Below, piece after piece: positions 1 through 8,239 of a stretch of 36,552 nt of DNA. The notes below the pieces were generated by a model. It saw nothing but the letters and a program-made list of their open reading frames with translations. It had not been told where the DNA came from and searched no databases. Source of the stretch: Clostridium sp. (lineage in GTDB: Bacteria > Bacillota_A > Clostridia > Lachnospirales > Lachnospiraceae); the NCBI GenBank assembly GCA_023666975.1, contig JAMPAW010000020.1:1-36552 (forward strand). Reading direction: 5' to 3'. Each line of letters starts with the position of its first letter. Positions within the stretch are counted from its first letter, which is position 1. The position numbers and the translations under genes were made by a program.

Positions 1-1398
1 AATAAAGCATTTGAATTTTACGGTTTGAATGCGGAATATATTCCGGTAGATAATATGATGGTATATGAGAATTTTAAGGAGTTAATCCGCAACTGTAACA
101 GTACACAGTATACGAATGTGTTAAGCCGGACGGTTATCTCTACGATCTCCAAGCAGGATATTTATAACAAGAGAATAGATACTTTGTTAGTGGAAGTTTC
201 TGCTTTTGTGAAAAAGGTCTGCCGTTATATTGAAGAAGAGCCGACAATGAAGAAAAATATGCAGATTTTGGGAACAGGTTCTTCTCTTAGTGATAAGAGC
301 AATGTTTTTGAAGGATTATATGAGTATAATCTTGTATTTCATGAATGTGGAATTAAACAGTTGGTCAATCAGGACCTTTCTACACGTTCATGGGAGGAAA
401 AGTACGAGATACTGGATTTGCTTTATACAACACTTAATGTCGTTTTCGACGGCTACAATGTCTATGAAATTTCAAACCGCATTGAACACCAGTATGTAGA
501 GCTTACCTGGATTGGCAATTATGTCAATGCCAATCCGTCAATGCTGAAACTGTTTTTCAGTGTCAAAGAGAAGATTAAGGCATTTAAGATTCGTAAGAAT
601 GCGATTCTTGAGAAGAGTAAGACCAATTACGAAATCAAGAAGTTATTAGAAGACAGACAGAAGCATCTGGTCTTCCTGGCGGCTGACGATATGATTAGAA
701 ATGGATTAAATAACAAAGATGTCCGTATTCTGAGTAATACGTATAATGAGGAACGTTCCAAGAAAATGTTCCATGAATCTTTTGCCAAGATTAATCTGCC
801 GTCTCGTTATGACAACGTAAAGGCTGAGGCAGGCGGAGGTAAGTTTGGTTTTGGCAAATCGTCATCCGCTTCCGGAGGAATGGATATCAACAAGCTTTTG
901 GCTAACCCACAGATTGAAGATATGGTATGTAAGTCTGAGTGGCTGTGGAATCAATACAGGGAAAAAGGCAAGGATAGACCTACGGAGGAAGAAGTGACAT
1001 ATAGCGTGGCCTGTTTGATTAAAGTGGTGGAACTGTTAATTGTCCGCAAGACGAAAAATATTGGTGCTCCGGCTGCGGCAGCGCCGAATAAAAAGGTGAT
1101 TATTACCAAGACCGGTAAAGTGATAGAGCTTTCAGACGAGTCGGGCGATAAACCGGTGAATAGTAAGAATAATAATCCGACGGTTATTGAGCATATCCAT
1201 AATATCGGTGATTATTTAAAGGATCGCAGCCCCAAAAATATCGAGTACGTACAGGGATATATAGAGGATTGGGTAGGTCTGCTGATGCAGAATAAGTTTG
1301 ACCGTGATTCGCTGTTGTCTGTTTTTGATGCAGACGAGGTTCGTGCGAAGACGCTTCAAACCATCAAGAAGCTGACAATGGATATGACTGCATTATAG
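1..1398 (+). CDS. Unrecognised helical protein, 5' end outside window
   Basis: The reading frame is open from base 1, so the true start lies upstream of the window; the first in-frame start-like codon (TTG at 25) has no ribosome site and is unlikely to be real. At least 465 residues are visible. The protein looks soluble and mostly helical, with no signal peptide or obvious membrane segment. A Gly/Ser-rich stretch sits around residues 270-290 and an Ala/Pro-rich linker around 345-355, suggesting a larger N-terminal helical region joined to a C-terminal region of about 100 residues. I do not recognise the family and propose no function. A 14-bp hairpin follows the stop, then a prepilin-like gene; a functional link with the pilin is only positional. 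Confidence 0.75.
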   Translation, partial: NKAFEFYGLNAEYIPVDNMMVYENFKELIRNCNSTQYTNVLSRTVISTISKQDIYNKRIDTLLVEVSAFVKKVCRYIEEEPTMKKNMQILGTGSSLSDKSNVFEGLYEYNLVFHECGIKQLVNQDLSTRSWEEKYEILDLLYTTLNVVFDGYNVYEISNRIEHQYVELTWIGNYVNANPSMLKLFFSVKEKIKAFKIRKNAILEKSKTNYEIKKLLEDRQKHLVFLAADDMIRNGLNNKDVRILSNTYNEERSKKMFHESFAKINLPSRYDNVKAEAGGGKFGFGKSSSASGGMDINKLLANPQIEDMVCKSEWLWNQYREKGKDRPTEEEVTYSVACLIKVVELLIVRKTKNIGAPAAAAPNKKVIITKTGKVIELSDESGDKPVNSKNNNPTVIEHIHNIGDYLKDRSPKNIEYVQGYIEDWVGLLMQNKFDRDSLLSVFDADEVRAKTLQTIKKLTMDMTAL

Positions 1399-1410
1399 GC
1401 AAACACATCT

Positions 1411-1445
1411 ATCGAAAAGGGGAAGAAGCTATTCCCCTTTTCGAT
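1411..1445 (+). terminator. Perfect 14-bp hairpin without a strong U tract
   Basis: Arms 1411-1424 and 1432-1445 are perfectly complementary around a 7-nt loop, starting 12 nt after the stop of the first gene. The 3' arm contains TTTT, but no T run follows it. It could act as a weak terminator, an mRNA 3'-end stabiliser, or a processing site separating the upstream gene from the pilin gene. Confidence 0.55.
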
Positions 1446-1477
1446 GTTGTCACAGGAATTGTTTAGTGGAGGAGAAT

Positions 1478-1936
1478 ATGAAAAATAGAGAGAATAGAGG
1501 GTTTTCATTAGTAGAATTATTAATTGTTATTGCGATAATCGCTGTCCTTTCCGGCGCACTTGCACCGTTGTTGGTACGCTATATCAATAAAACAAGACTG
1601 GCTACTGATATTGATAGTGGAAAAACATTAGCAACCGCTCTGACGAGTGCATTGGCAGACGATACCGTGAAAGACGCAGCAAGCGCATATAGCGGCGGGC
1701 CACATGCCGTCTCGCAGATTGCTGATGGAGCGTTTAAAGATTCGGTTTTTTCTGTTTTGGGAACGGACGAATTAGTAGGAAAAGCTAAGAAAGATGTGGA
1801 CGGTAATGCATTTGCCCATCCGGAATTCTATTTTACGCTGGATATTGATACAGGAAAAGTTGAAGTGTATTACGGGGATACCTCAGATGATTATCAGATA
1901 TATCCGGTTACCGGGAGTAAATTGGTTGCTGATTAG
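1478..1936 (+). CDS. Type IV prepilin-like protein
   Basis: This encodes a 152-residue protein with a class III signal peptide: a short basic leader, Gly8, then mature residues FSLVE with the conserved Glu5, followed by a roughly 20-residue hydrophobic helix. In this family a prepilin peptidase cleaves after the Gly and methylates the new N-terminus, and the helix anchors the pilin in the membrane before assembly. The ATG at 1478 is chosen over the upstream in-frame GTG (1466) because GGAGGAG at 1468-1474 sits just in front of it. The mature domain is Ala/Asp/Gly-rich and has no recognised globular fold. No assembly ATPase, platform protein or peptidase is nearby, so it is an orphan pseudopilin or minor pilin. 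The prepilin class is well supported; its role is unknown. Confidence 0.85.
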   Translation: MKNRENRGFSLVELLIVIAIIAVLSGALAPLLVRYINKTRLATDIDSGKTLATALTSALADDTVKDAASAYSGGPHAVSQIADGAFKDSVFSVLGTDELVGKAKKDVDGNAFAHPEFYFTLDIDTGKVEVYYGDTSDDYQIYPVTGSKLVAD

Positions 1937-2006
1937 GTTTTAACGTTTGGAAAACATTTTAGCATTCAGTTTCGGATAAAAATATTTAAAAATATGAAAA
2001 TAGCTG

Positions 2007-2035
2007 TTGACAAATATTTTTTCATTTGATATATT
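2007..2035 (+). promoter_or_regulatory. Promoter of tRNA-Gly
   Basis: TTGACA (2007-2012), a 17-bp spacer, then TATATT (2030-2035): near-ideal housekeeping sigma factor hexamers. Predicted transcription start is about 2042, some 14 nt before the tRNA, as expected for a strong stable-RNA promoter. Confidence 0.85.
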
Positions 2036-2055
2036 AGTACCTGTCGTTAAGATAT

Positions 2056-2127
<72 letters not shown>

Positions 2128-2134
2128 CTTTGTG

Positions 2135-2182
2135 AAAAAGTCTGGAACTTTGCAATGGATAAGGTTCTGGGCTTTTTGTTTT
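2135..2182 (+). terminator. Terminator of tRNA-Gly
   Basis: AAAAAG followed by a further eight bases (2135-2148) pairs, with a few G-U wobbles, with the arm ending CTTTTT at 2177, and a T-rich run follows. It lies directly after the tRNA and ends the short monocistronic transcript. Confidence 0.75.
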
Positions 2183-2209
2183 ACAAAGAACGATACAGCG
2201 GATGATAAT
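2180..2209 (+). promoter_or_regulatory. Promoter of the DUF5685-like/dnaJ-like genes
   Basis: TTTACA (2180-2185), an 18-bp spacer and GATAAT (2204-2209). The -35 overlaps the T-rich tail of the tRNA terminator. The predicted start near 2216 makes the ATG at 2218 nearly leaderless and supports the ATG at 2248 as the translation start. Confidence 0.55.
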
Positions 2210-2247
2210 GGTGTAATATGACTGTGCAATCTAAAGAGGGCATCGAA

Positions 2248-3090
2248 ATGTTTGGATATGTAGTGGTGAATAAGCCGGAGCTTAAGATAAGAGAGTTTCA
2301 TGAATACCAGTCCTATTATTGCGGCCTCTGCAGGACGTTAAAGCAGCGGTGGGGGCTGCGGGGACAGATATCCTTAAGTTATGATATGACATTTCTGGCA
2401 ATGTTCTTAAGCCTGCTCTATGAACCGGTAGAAGAGGAACGGACAGAGAGATGTGTGGCACATCCCATGGAAAAACATAGGGCAAAGCATAACGCAATGA
2501 TCGATTATGCAGCAGATATGAATTTGATGCTCACATGGTATAAATGTCAGGACGACCTTAAGGATGAGAACAGACGGTTAAGGGGAATATACGGCAAAAG
2601 CCTCAGCTCTGGAATTGGTGAAATGAGGAGCATTTATGAAAGGCAATATCAGGCAGTGCATGATAACATGCAAAAACTGCTGCTCCTTGAAGAAGGACGC
2701 TGCGAGGATATCGATCAATTGTCAGGCTGTTTTGGCCATTTGCTGGAAGAGATTTTTGTTGTCAGGCAGGATGAATGGGAAACCTGCCTTCGCAGGATAG
2801 GATTTTATCTGGGAAAGTTTGTTTATATTATGGATGCCTATGATGATTTGGAAGAGGACAGCCAAAAAGGCTGTTTTAATCCGTTTTTTAATAGAGGACA
2901 TACCGAGGGATTTGATGAGTGGGTAAAAGAGATTCTGACAATGGCAGCAGTAGAATTTGCCGCAGCATTTGAGCGGCTTCCTATCGTTGAGTATGCGGAT
3001 GTTCTGCGGAACATCATTTATTCCGGCATATGGACAAGATATGAAGCGGTTAAAAAGCAAAGAGCGGAAGTTAATGGAGGCAAATCATGA
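2248..3090 (+). CDS. DUF5685-like family protein
   Basis: This 280-residue protein begins [12 protein letters not shown] and has a YYCGLC motif near residues 24-29, matching my memory of DUF5685 proteins in Clostridia. Their function is not known to me. The start at 2248 is chosen because the family normally begins MFGYV and an AAGAGGG element precedes it; an in-frame ATG at 2218 lies too close to the predicted promoter. The protein is largely helical, with several Asp-rich segments (for example DAYDDLEED near residues 204-212). The C-x-x-C pair and nearby Asp/His residues could bind metal, but that is inference. The stop overlaps the start of the J-domain gene (ATGA), so the two are translationally coupled and probably work together. 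Confidence 0.75.
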   Translation: MFGYVVVNKPELKIREFHEYQSYYCGLCRTLKQRWGLRGQISLSYDMTFLAMFLSLLYEPVEEERTERCVAHPMEKHRAKHNAMIDYAADMNLMLTWYKCQDDLKDENRRLRGIYGKSLSSGIGEMRSIYERQYQAVHDNMQKLLLLEEGRCEDIDQLSGCFGHLLEEIFVVRQDEWETCLRRIGFYLGKFVYIMDAYDDLEEDSQKGCFNPFFNRGHTEGFDEWVKEILTMAAVEFAAAFERLPIVEYADVLRNIIYSGIWTRYEAVKKQRAEVNGGKS

Positions 3091-3740
3091 AAAATCCTTA
3101 TGATATATTGGGCGTATCGCCGGATGCGTCCGAAGATGAAATTAAAAAAGCTTACCGTAATCTGAGCAGAAAGTATCATCCGGATGCAAATGTGAATAAT
3201 CCGAATAAGGAACAGGCAGAGGAGAAGTTTAAGGAGGTACAGCAGGCCTATCAGACCATTATGGACGGGAATAACGGAGGTTTTGAGGGCTTTGGGAGTG
3301 CGTTTGGCGGTTTTGGAGAATACTACCGTTCAGGAAGAGGCACTGATGAAGACGAGCAGGAGACAATATACTTAAATGCGGCGATGAATTATATTAATGG
3401 AAGAGATTACCAGTCCGCACTTCGTGTTCTCTCCGAAATCCGCACGAAAAACAGCAGATGGTATTATATATCAGCTATTGCAAATCACGGTGCGGGAAAT
3501 CAGGTAACGGCGCTTCAACATATCAGAACGGCTATGGAAATGGAGCCGGGCAATATGGAATACAGGAGATTTTACAATATCATGCAGGGTGGTGGAACGT
3601 GGTATGCCGGCCGGGGAGCTTCGTATGGCATGCCGACGGTGGACGACACAGGCTTTTGCTTTAAACTGTGTCTGGCAAACATTTTGTGCAATCTCTGCTG
3701 TGGGGGAAACTGTTGTTGTTTTCCACGTTTGTATTATTGA
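3087..3740 (+). CDS. J-domain (DnaJ-like) protein with Cys-rich tail
   Basis: This is a 217-residue protein. The N-terminal J domain (about residues 3-65) has the YDILGV start and the HPD motif near residues 31-33, which stimulates Hsp70/DnaK ATPase activity. A Gly/Phe-rich patch (about 66-90) resembles the DnaJ linker. Residues 100-165 look like a TPR-type helical repeat. The last 30 residues are hydrophobic with about eight cysteines, including CC and CCC clusters, unlike the CxxCxGxG zinc domain of true DnaJ. It is therefore a specialised co-chaperone, not the housekeeping DnaJ. The Cys-rich tail could bind metal, be acylated or associate with membrane; none of these is shown. It overlaps the DUF5685-like gene by 4 nt. 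Confidence 0.9.
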   Translation: MKNPYDILGVSPDASEDEIKKAYRNLSRKYHPDANVNNPNKEQAEEKFKEVQQAYQTIMDGNNGGFEGFGSAFGGFGEYYRSGRGTDEDEQETIYLNAAMNYINGRDYQSALRVLSEIRTKNSRWYYISAIANHGAGNQVTALQHIRTAMEMEPGNMEYRRFYNIMQGGGTWYAGRGASYGMPTVDDTGFCFKLCLANILCNLCCGGNCCCFPRLYY

Positions 3741-3791
3741 TGGAAGCTTTGTCATTATCCAAAGAAAATGCCAGAGGGAAGGAGAGAAAGC

Positions 3792-4427
3792 ATGATGGAA
3801 AAGGAGAGGATGGCCGTGCAGAATGAGGAGTATCGTGAATATAACAGCCCGTTTTTTGCGATGATGTCGAGGATGAAGTATATTAACAGGTGGGCATTGA
3901 TGCGCAATTCCTATCCGGAAAATATCAGTGAACATTCTCTGGAGGTGGGGATGCTTGCCCATGTTCTGGCACTGATTAGCAATAAGCGGTTTGAGAGAAA
4001 TCTAAACGCAGAGAGGGCAGCTTTGATTGGAATGTATCATGATTGTACGGAAATTATAACCGGAGATATGCCTACCCCGATAAAATATTACAATACTGAT
4101 ACAAAAGAAGCGTACAAGAATGTTGAAAAGAGGGCGGCGGAGGAATTGCTTGATATGCTGCCGGATTACCTCTACGAAGAGTATAAAGGGATTTTTTTTC
4201 CGCAGCCGGGAGAGGAATATCTGTGGAAGCTGGTAAAGGCTGCAGACAGTTTGTCTGCCTATATCAAATGTATTGAAGAAGAAAAGGCCGGAAATCGGGA
4301 GTTCGACAGTGCAAAGGCAACAATTTATGAAAAGATTGTGCAGATGGACCTGCCGGAGGTGAGGGTATTTTTGCGGGATTTTGCCGAGGCCTACAGAAAA
4401 ACCTTAGATGAATTAAAAAAAGATTGA
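3792..4427 (+). CDS. yfbR: YfbR-type HD-domain 5'-deoxynucleotidase
   Basis: This 211-residue protein closely follows E. coli YfbR as I remember it: the segment containing INRWALMR, then SEHSLEV, then MYHDCTE...GDMPTPIKY. The HD-domain metal ligands are visible as the His of SEHS, the His-Asp pair of YHD, and a later Asp in KAADSL. Family members dephosphorylate deoxyribonucleoside 5'-monophosphates in the cytosol and help balance dNTP pools. The ATG at 3792 is chosen because GGAGAG (3781-3786) precedes it; the longer frame from 3768 has no better site. It follows the J-domain gene by 51 nt with no terminator, so it may be co-transcribed. Confidence 0.9.
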   Translation: MMEKERMAVQNEEYREYNSPFFAMMSRMKYINRWALMRNSYPENISEHSLEVGMLAHVLALISNKRFERNLNAERAALIGMYHDCTEIITGDMPTPIKYYNTDTKEAYKNVEKRAAEELLDMLPDYLYEEYKGIFFPQPGEEYLWKLVKAADSLSAYIKCIEEEKAGNREFDSAKATIYEKIVQMDLPEVRVFLRDFAEAYRKTLDELKKD

Positions 4428-4456
4428 TAGACATACATGGAAAAAAAAGGTATAAT
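4428..4456 (+). promoter_or_regulatory. Promoter of glgA
   Basis: TAGACA (4428-4433), a 17-bp spacer, then a perfect TATAAT (4451-4456). It begins right after the yfbR stop and leaves a leader of roughly 70 nt before glgA. No terminator hairpin is seen between yfbR and this promoter. Confidence 0.7.
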
Positions 4457-4534
4457 ACTTTTAATGGCAAAAAGTCGTTTTACTAAGTCAACAACCCCGG
4501 TTAGATGTGAATGGGTTGAGAATTGGAGGGTTTT

Positions 4535-5986
4535 ATGAAAAACATTTTATTTGTAGCATCAGAGTGTGTTCCATTTATTAAGACCGGAGGTCTGGCAGAT
4601 GTTGTAGGTGCGCTTCCCAAAATGTTTCCGAAAGAGGAATATGATGTTCGTGTGGTAATTCCGAACTATACCTGTATTCCGTGGGAGTACAGGGAAAAAT
4701 TTCAATATGTGCATCATTTCTATATGGATTTGGGCAGTCGCTTTGAAAATGTCCATGTGGGTATTATGACCTGTGAACTGGACGGTATAACTTATTATTT
4801 TATCGATAATGAGTATTATTTTTCCGGTTGGGCGCCATATGGCACCATCCGTTTCGACATCGAGAAATTTACTTTCTTTAGTAAAGCGGCATTGGCAATT
4901 CTTCCGGTTATTGATTTTAAACCGGACGTTATACACTGCCATGATTGGCAGGCAGGACTTGTACCGGTATATTTGAGAACACTGTATCACGATAATCCGT
5001 TTTTCTTTGGAACGAAGACGGTGATGACGATTCACAATTTGAAATTCCAGGGTGTATGGGATGTAAAAACATTTAAATATATTTCCGGACTTCCGGATTA
5101 TGTATTTACTCCGGATCGTATGGAATTCCACAAGGACGGTAATATGTTGAAGGCAGGTATGGTTTATTCCGACTATATTACTACGGTCAGTGATACTTAT
5201 GCCGGAGAAATTCAGACACAGGAATACGGTGAGAATCTTGACGATGTTCTGCGCTTCCATAATCAGAAACTTTGCGGTATTGTCAACGGTATTGACTGTG
5301 AGGTATATGACCCGAATACAGACGACAAGCTGTTTAAGAAATATAATGTTAGAAGCTATAAAAAGGGTAAGGCGACAAATAAAGTGGAACTGCAGAAGGA
5401 ACTGGGACTTCCTGTGGACGAGGGCAAATATATGATTGGCATTATATCCCGGCTCACAGACCAAAAAGGGCTTGATTTGATTGACTGGGTGATGGAGAAA
5501 ATTGTAGACCCGTATATGCAGTTTGTCATTATCGGTACTGGTGAAGCGAAATATGAGAATATGTTTAAGCATTATCAGTGGGTATATTCCGACAGAGTTT
5601 CTGCCAATATTTTCTATTCCGACGAGCGGGCGCATAAACTCTATGCGGCAGCTGATGCAATGCTTATGCCATCCAGATTTGAGCCTTGCGGATTGACACA
5701 GCTGATTTCCCTGCGCTATGGTACTGTGCCGATTGTTCGGGAAACGGGAGGACTCAAGGACACGGTTATTCCTTATAATGAATATGAAGGAACCGGAACC
5801 GGATTTTCCTTTGCCAATTATAATGCGGATGAAATGTTAAATATTATCAATTATTCCAAGGAGATATACTACGACCACAGGGACGACTGGAACAAAATGA
5901 TAGTGAGAGGAATGAAAGAGGATTTCTCATGGGATAAATCCGCACAGAAATATATGCAGCTCTATGATAAGATACTGGGTTATTAA
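4535..5986 (+). CDS. glgA: Glycogen synthase (ADP-glucose type, GT5)
   Basis: This 483-residue protein has the usual length and architecture of bacterial GlgA: an N-terminal Rossmann-like GT5 domain with the KTGGLADV motif (from about residue 16) that contacts ADP-glucose, and a C-terminal GT1-type domain. The C-terminal E-x7-E region reads RFEPCGLTQLISLRYG and is followed by RETGGL. GlgA transfers glucose from ADP-glucose to the non-reducing end of a growing alpha-1,4-glucan in the cytosol. The ATG at 4535 has GGAGGG at 4525-4530. No glgC or glgD is adjacent; the branching-enzyme-like gene lies about 25 kb away, so the glycogen genes are dispersed. All key motifs appear intact. Confidence 0.97.
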   Translation: MKNILFVASECVPFIKTGGLADVVGALPKMFPKEEYDVRVVIPNYTCIPWEYREKFQYVHHFYMDLGSRFENVHVGIMTCELDGITYYFIDNEYYFSGWAPYGTIRFDIEKFTFFSKAALAILPVIDFKPDVIHCHDWQAGLVPVYLRTLYHDNPFFFGTKTVMTIHNLKFQGVWDVKTFKYISGLPDYVFTPDRMEFHKDGNMLKAGMVYSDYITTVSDTYAGEIQTQEYGENLDDVLRFHNQKLCGIVNGIDCEVYDPNTDDKLFKKYNVRSYKKGKATNKVELQKELGLPVDEGKYMIGIISRLTDQKGLDLIDWVMEKIVDPYMQFVIIGTGEAKYENMFKHYQWVYSDRVSANIFYSDERAHKLYAAADAMLMPSRFEPCGLTQLISLRYGTVPIVRETGGLKDTVIPYNEYEGTGTGFSFANYNADEMLNIINYSKEIYYDHRDDWNKMIVRGMKEDFSWDKSAQKYMQLYDKILGY

Positions 5987-6092
5987 GATGAAGTAATATA
6001 GGATATATTTAAGAAATATCAATGATGACGGTGGCACGTACACAGTAGTTTGGAAACGGTGGCAGGTTATCGAAGAAAGAGGAGAGAGAACC

Positions 6093-7370
6093 ATGATTGA
6101 CATTAAATTTTTGCGTGAAAATCCTGACGTTGTAAAGCAGAATATCAAAAACAAATTTCAGGATGAAAAGCTTCCTCTGGTGGACGAGGTTATAGAACTT
6201 GACGAGCAAAGCCGCAAGGCGAAGGGTGAGGCAGATGCACTTCGTGCAGAGCGCAATAAAATTTCAAAACAGATCGGAGCCTTGATGGCACAGGGGAAAA
6301 AGGAGGAGGCTGAAGAAACCAAGAAACTGGTGACGGAACGTTCTGCCGAACTGGCCGCACTCGAAGTGCAGGAAAAAGAATTGCAGGAGAAGATAACCGG
6401 CATAATGATGACCATTCCCAATATCATTGATCCCTCTGTACCGATTGGCAAAGACGATAGTGAAAATGTGGAGATTGAGAAATTTGGTGAGCCTGTGATA
6501 CCGGATTTTGAGATTCCCTATCATACGGAAATCATGGAAAAATTTAATGGTATTGATTTAGACGCTGCCGGAAGAGTGGCGGGGAATGGATTTTATTATC
6601 TGATGGGAGATGTTGCACGACTTCACTCTGCAATTATTTCTTATGCCAGGGATTTCATGATTGACAGAGGTTTTACCTACTGTGTACCACCTTTTATGAT
6701 TCGCTCAAATGTCGTCACCGGTGTGATGAGTTTTGCGGAGATGGATGCGATGATGTATAAGATTGAAGGAGAGGATTTGTATTTAATCGGGACAAGTGAG
6801 CATTCAATGATCGGTAAATTTATCGATACAATTATTAAAGAAGACCAGCTGCCGAAGACGATGACCAGCTATTCTCCTTGCTTTAGAAAAGAAAAAGGCG
6901 CTCATGGCATTGAAGAGAGAGGGGTATACCGTATTCATCAGTTTGAAAAACAGGAAATGATTGTCGTATGCAAACCGGAGGAAAGTCCGATGTGGTTTGA
7001 TAAGCTGTGGCAGAATACCGTAGACCTGTTCAGAAGTCTGGATATCCCTGTGCGCACTCTGGAGTGTTGTTCGGGGGATTTGGCAGACCTTAAGGTGAAA
7101 TCCGTGGATGTGGAGGCATGGTCGCCAAGACAGAAGAAGTATTTTGAAGTGGGAAGCTGTTCAAATCTTGGGGACGCACAGGCAAGACGACTCAAAATCA
7201 GAGTAGATAGCGGAAAAGGTAAGTATTTTGCCCATACGCTTAATAATACTGTGGTAGCTCCACCCAGAATGCTCATTGCATTTTTAGAAAATAACCTCAA
7301 TGCGGATGGTACGGTGAATATTCCCAAAGTGTTGCAGCCATATATGGGAGGCAAAGAAAAACTTCAATGA
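6093..7370 (+). CDS. serS: Seryl-tRNA synthetase
   Basis: This 425-residue protein has the SerRS layout: an N-terminal coiled-coil arm (about residues 25-105, rich in Glu/Lys/Arg) that grips the long variable arm of tRNA-Ser, then the class II catalytic core. Motif 2 is seen as FRKEKGAHG...RIHQFEK and motif 3 near NNTVVAPPRMLIAFLE. It charges tRNA-Ser with serine using ATP. AGAGGAGAG precedes the ATG. The core motif region reads SVDVEAWSPRQ where many SerRS have a TYDLEVWLP-like stretch, so this is a somewhat divergent branch, but substrate residues look retained. It lies 106 nt after glgA with no clear terminator. Its 3' end overlaps the convergent LysR gene by 7 nt. Confidence 0.97.
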   Translation: MIDIKFLRENPDVVKQNIKNKFQDEKLPLVDEVIELDEQSRKAKGEADALRAERNKISKQIGALMAQGKKEEAEETKKLVTERSAELAALEVQEKELQEKITGIMMTIPNIIDPSVPIGKDDSENVEIEKFGEPVIPDFEIPYHTEIMEKFNGIDLDAAGRVAGNGFYYLMGDVARLHSAIISYARDFMIDRGFTYCVPPFMIRSNVVTGVMSFAEMDAMMYKIEGEDLYLIGTSEHSMIGKFIDTIIKEDQLPKTMTSYSPCFRKEKGAHGIEERGVYRIHQFEKQEMIVVCKPEESPMWFDKLWQNTVDLFRSLDIPVRTLECCSGDLADLKVKSVDVEAWSPRQKKYFEVGSCSNLGDAQARRLKIRVDSGKGKYFAHTLNNTVVAPPRMLIAFLENNLNADGTVNIPKVLQPYMGGKEKLQ

Positions 7371-8239
7371 GCATCGGAAAAGGTATGTTTAATATGCTTA
7401 TACATGGATTTCACGGCCGGCGGCATTGCTTCCGGTTCCGGGGAATACATGCCGATAGTACGTCGTAAAGCGGGCCGGAACGGATAGACATTTATATTGT
7501 CGGGAATCTGTAATCCCGGAAGGGCCAGTCCGGATATCATATACAGCCCTAATCCAGCAGCGGCCATGGCAATGGCACTGGAATCATCGTCTGCCTGGCA
7601 GCAGGATTGAACGGCAATCCGATTTTCATCAAATAGCTGAAGAATATCGGTATTCTTACTGTGGCTGATAAAGCGGCAGTCAGTTAATTCTTTATATTCA
7701 ATGTAGCTGCGATGTCTAAAGCGGAACTGCTTTGGCGTGACGCAGAAAACTTCGTCCTCATATACAGGTGTTAAAGGAATATGCTCATAGCCGGTCAGCG
7801 GCAAAAAACCGAAATCGATTTTGCCGGTACTGATCCAGTCGCAGACCTCATCTGATGTTCCCTGATAGACGGTGAGTTCAATGTCAGGATTGGCTTTGGA
7901 AAAATCGGTAACAATACTGGGAATAAATCCCTGGCAGAAGGAGGAAATCGTTCCGATGCGAACAGTGCCTTGGCACTGGCCGTTAAATGAGCCGATTGCC
8001 TCTTGCAGCCGAATATCGCAGTTTAATACAGCGGCTATATATGGCCGGAGTTTCGTTCCATATTCTGTCAGCGTGGCACCGTTTTTGCTGCGGTAAAAAA
8101 GCGGATACCCCAATTCTTTTTCAGCGGTAGAAATCGCATGGCTGATGGCAGAGGGCGTCAGATTCAGAATCTGGGCGGCCAGCCGGAAGCTGCCCTGTTC
8201 TGCGACAGCTTGAACTATCTGATAGGTAAGCAGTGTCAT
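7364..8239 (-). CDS. LysR-family transcriptional regulator
   Basis: This 291-residue protein has the LysR arrangement: a winged helix-turn-helix at the N-terminus (residues about 1-60, including SFRLAAQILNLTPSAISHAI) and a periplasmic-binding-protein-like effector domain (about 90-290). Such regulators bind DNA as dimers or tetramers and respond to a small molecule, which cannot be predicted here. Its ATG overlaps the stop of the upstream AAA+ ATPase gene (4-nt ATGA overlap), so the two are one operon with coupled translation. Its 3' end overlaps the serS 3' end by 7 nt, leaving no room for a terminator between the convergent genes. No metabolic target gene is adjacent. Confidence 0.93.
   Translation of the reverse strand: MTLLTYQIVQAVAEQGSFRLAAQILNLTPSAISHAISTAEKELGYPLFYRSKNGATLTEYGTKLRPYIAAVLNCDIRLQEAIGSFNGQCQGTVRIGTISSFCQGFIPSIVTDFSKANPDIELTVYQGTSDEVCDWISTGKIDFGFLPLTGYEHIPLTPVYEDEVFCVTPKQFRFRHRSYIEYKELTDCRFISHSKNTDILQLFDENRIAVQSCCQADDDSSAIAMAAAGLGLYMISGLALPGLQIPDNINVYPFRPALRRTIGMYSPEPEAMPPAVKSMYKHIKHTFSDAH

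Noticed and set aside
4559..5635. 358-codon open frame antisense to glgA
   Set aside because: It lies wholly inside glgA, which has full family motifs. The product is rich in Ile/Lys/Asn/Cys without family features, and no ribosome site was seen. It is a codon-bias shadow.
5987..6092. Possible T-box leader before serS (GGTGGCAC-like stretch near 6029)
   Set aside because: The gap is only about 106 nt, too short for a T-box. No specifier stem or terminator/antiterminator pair is seen, and the conserved T-box core is not matched.
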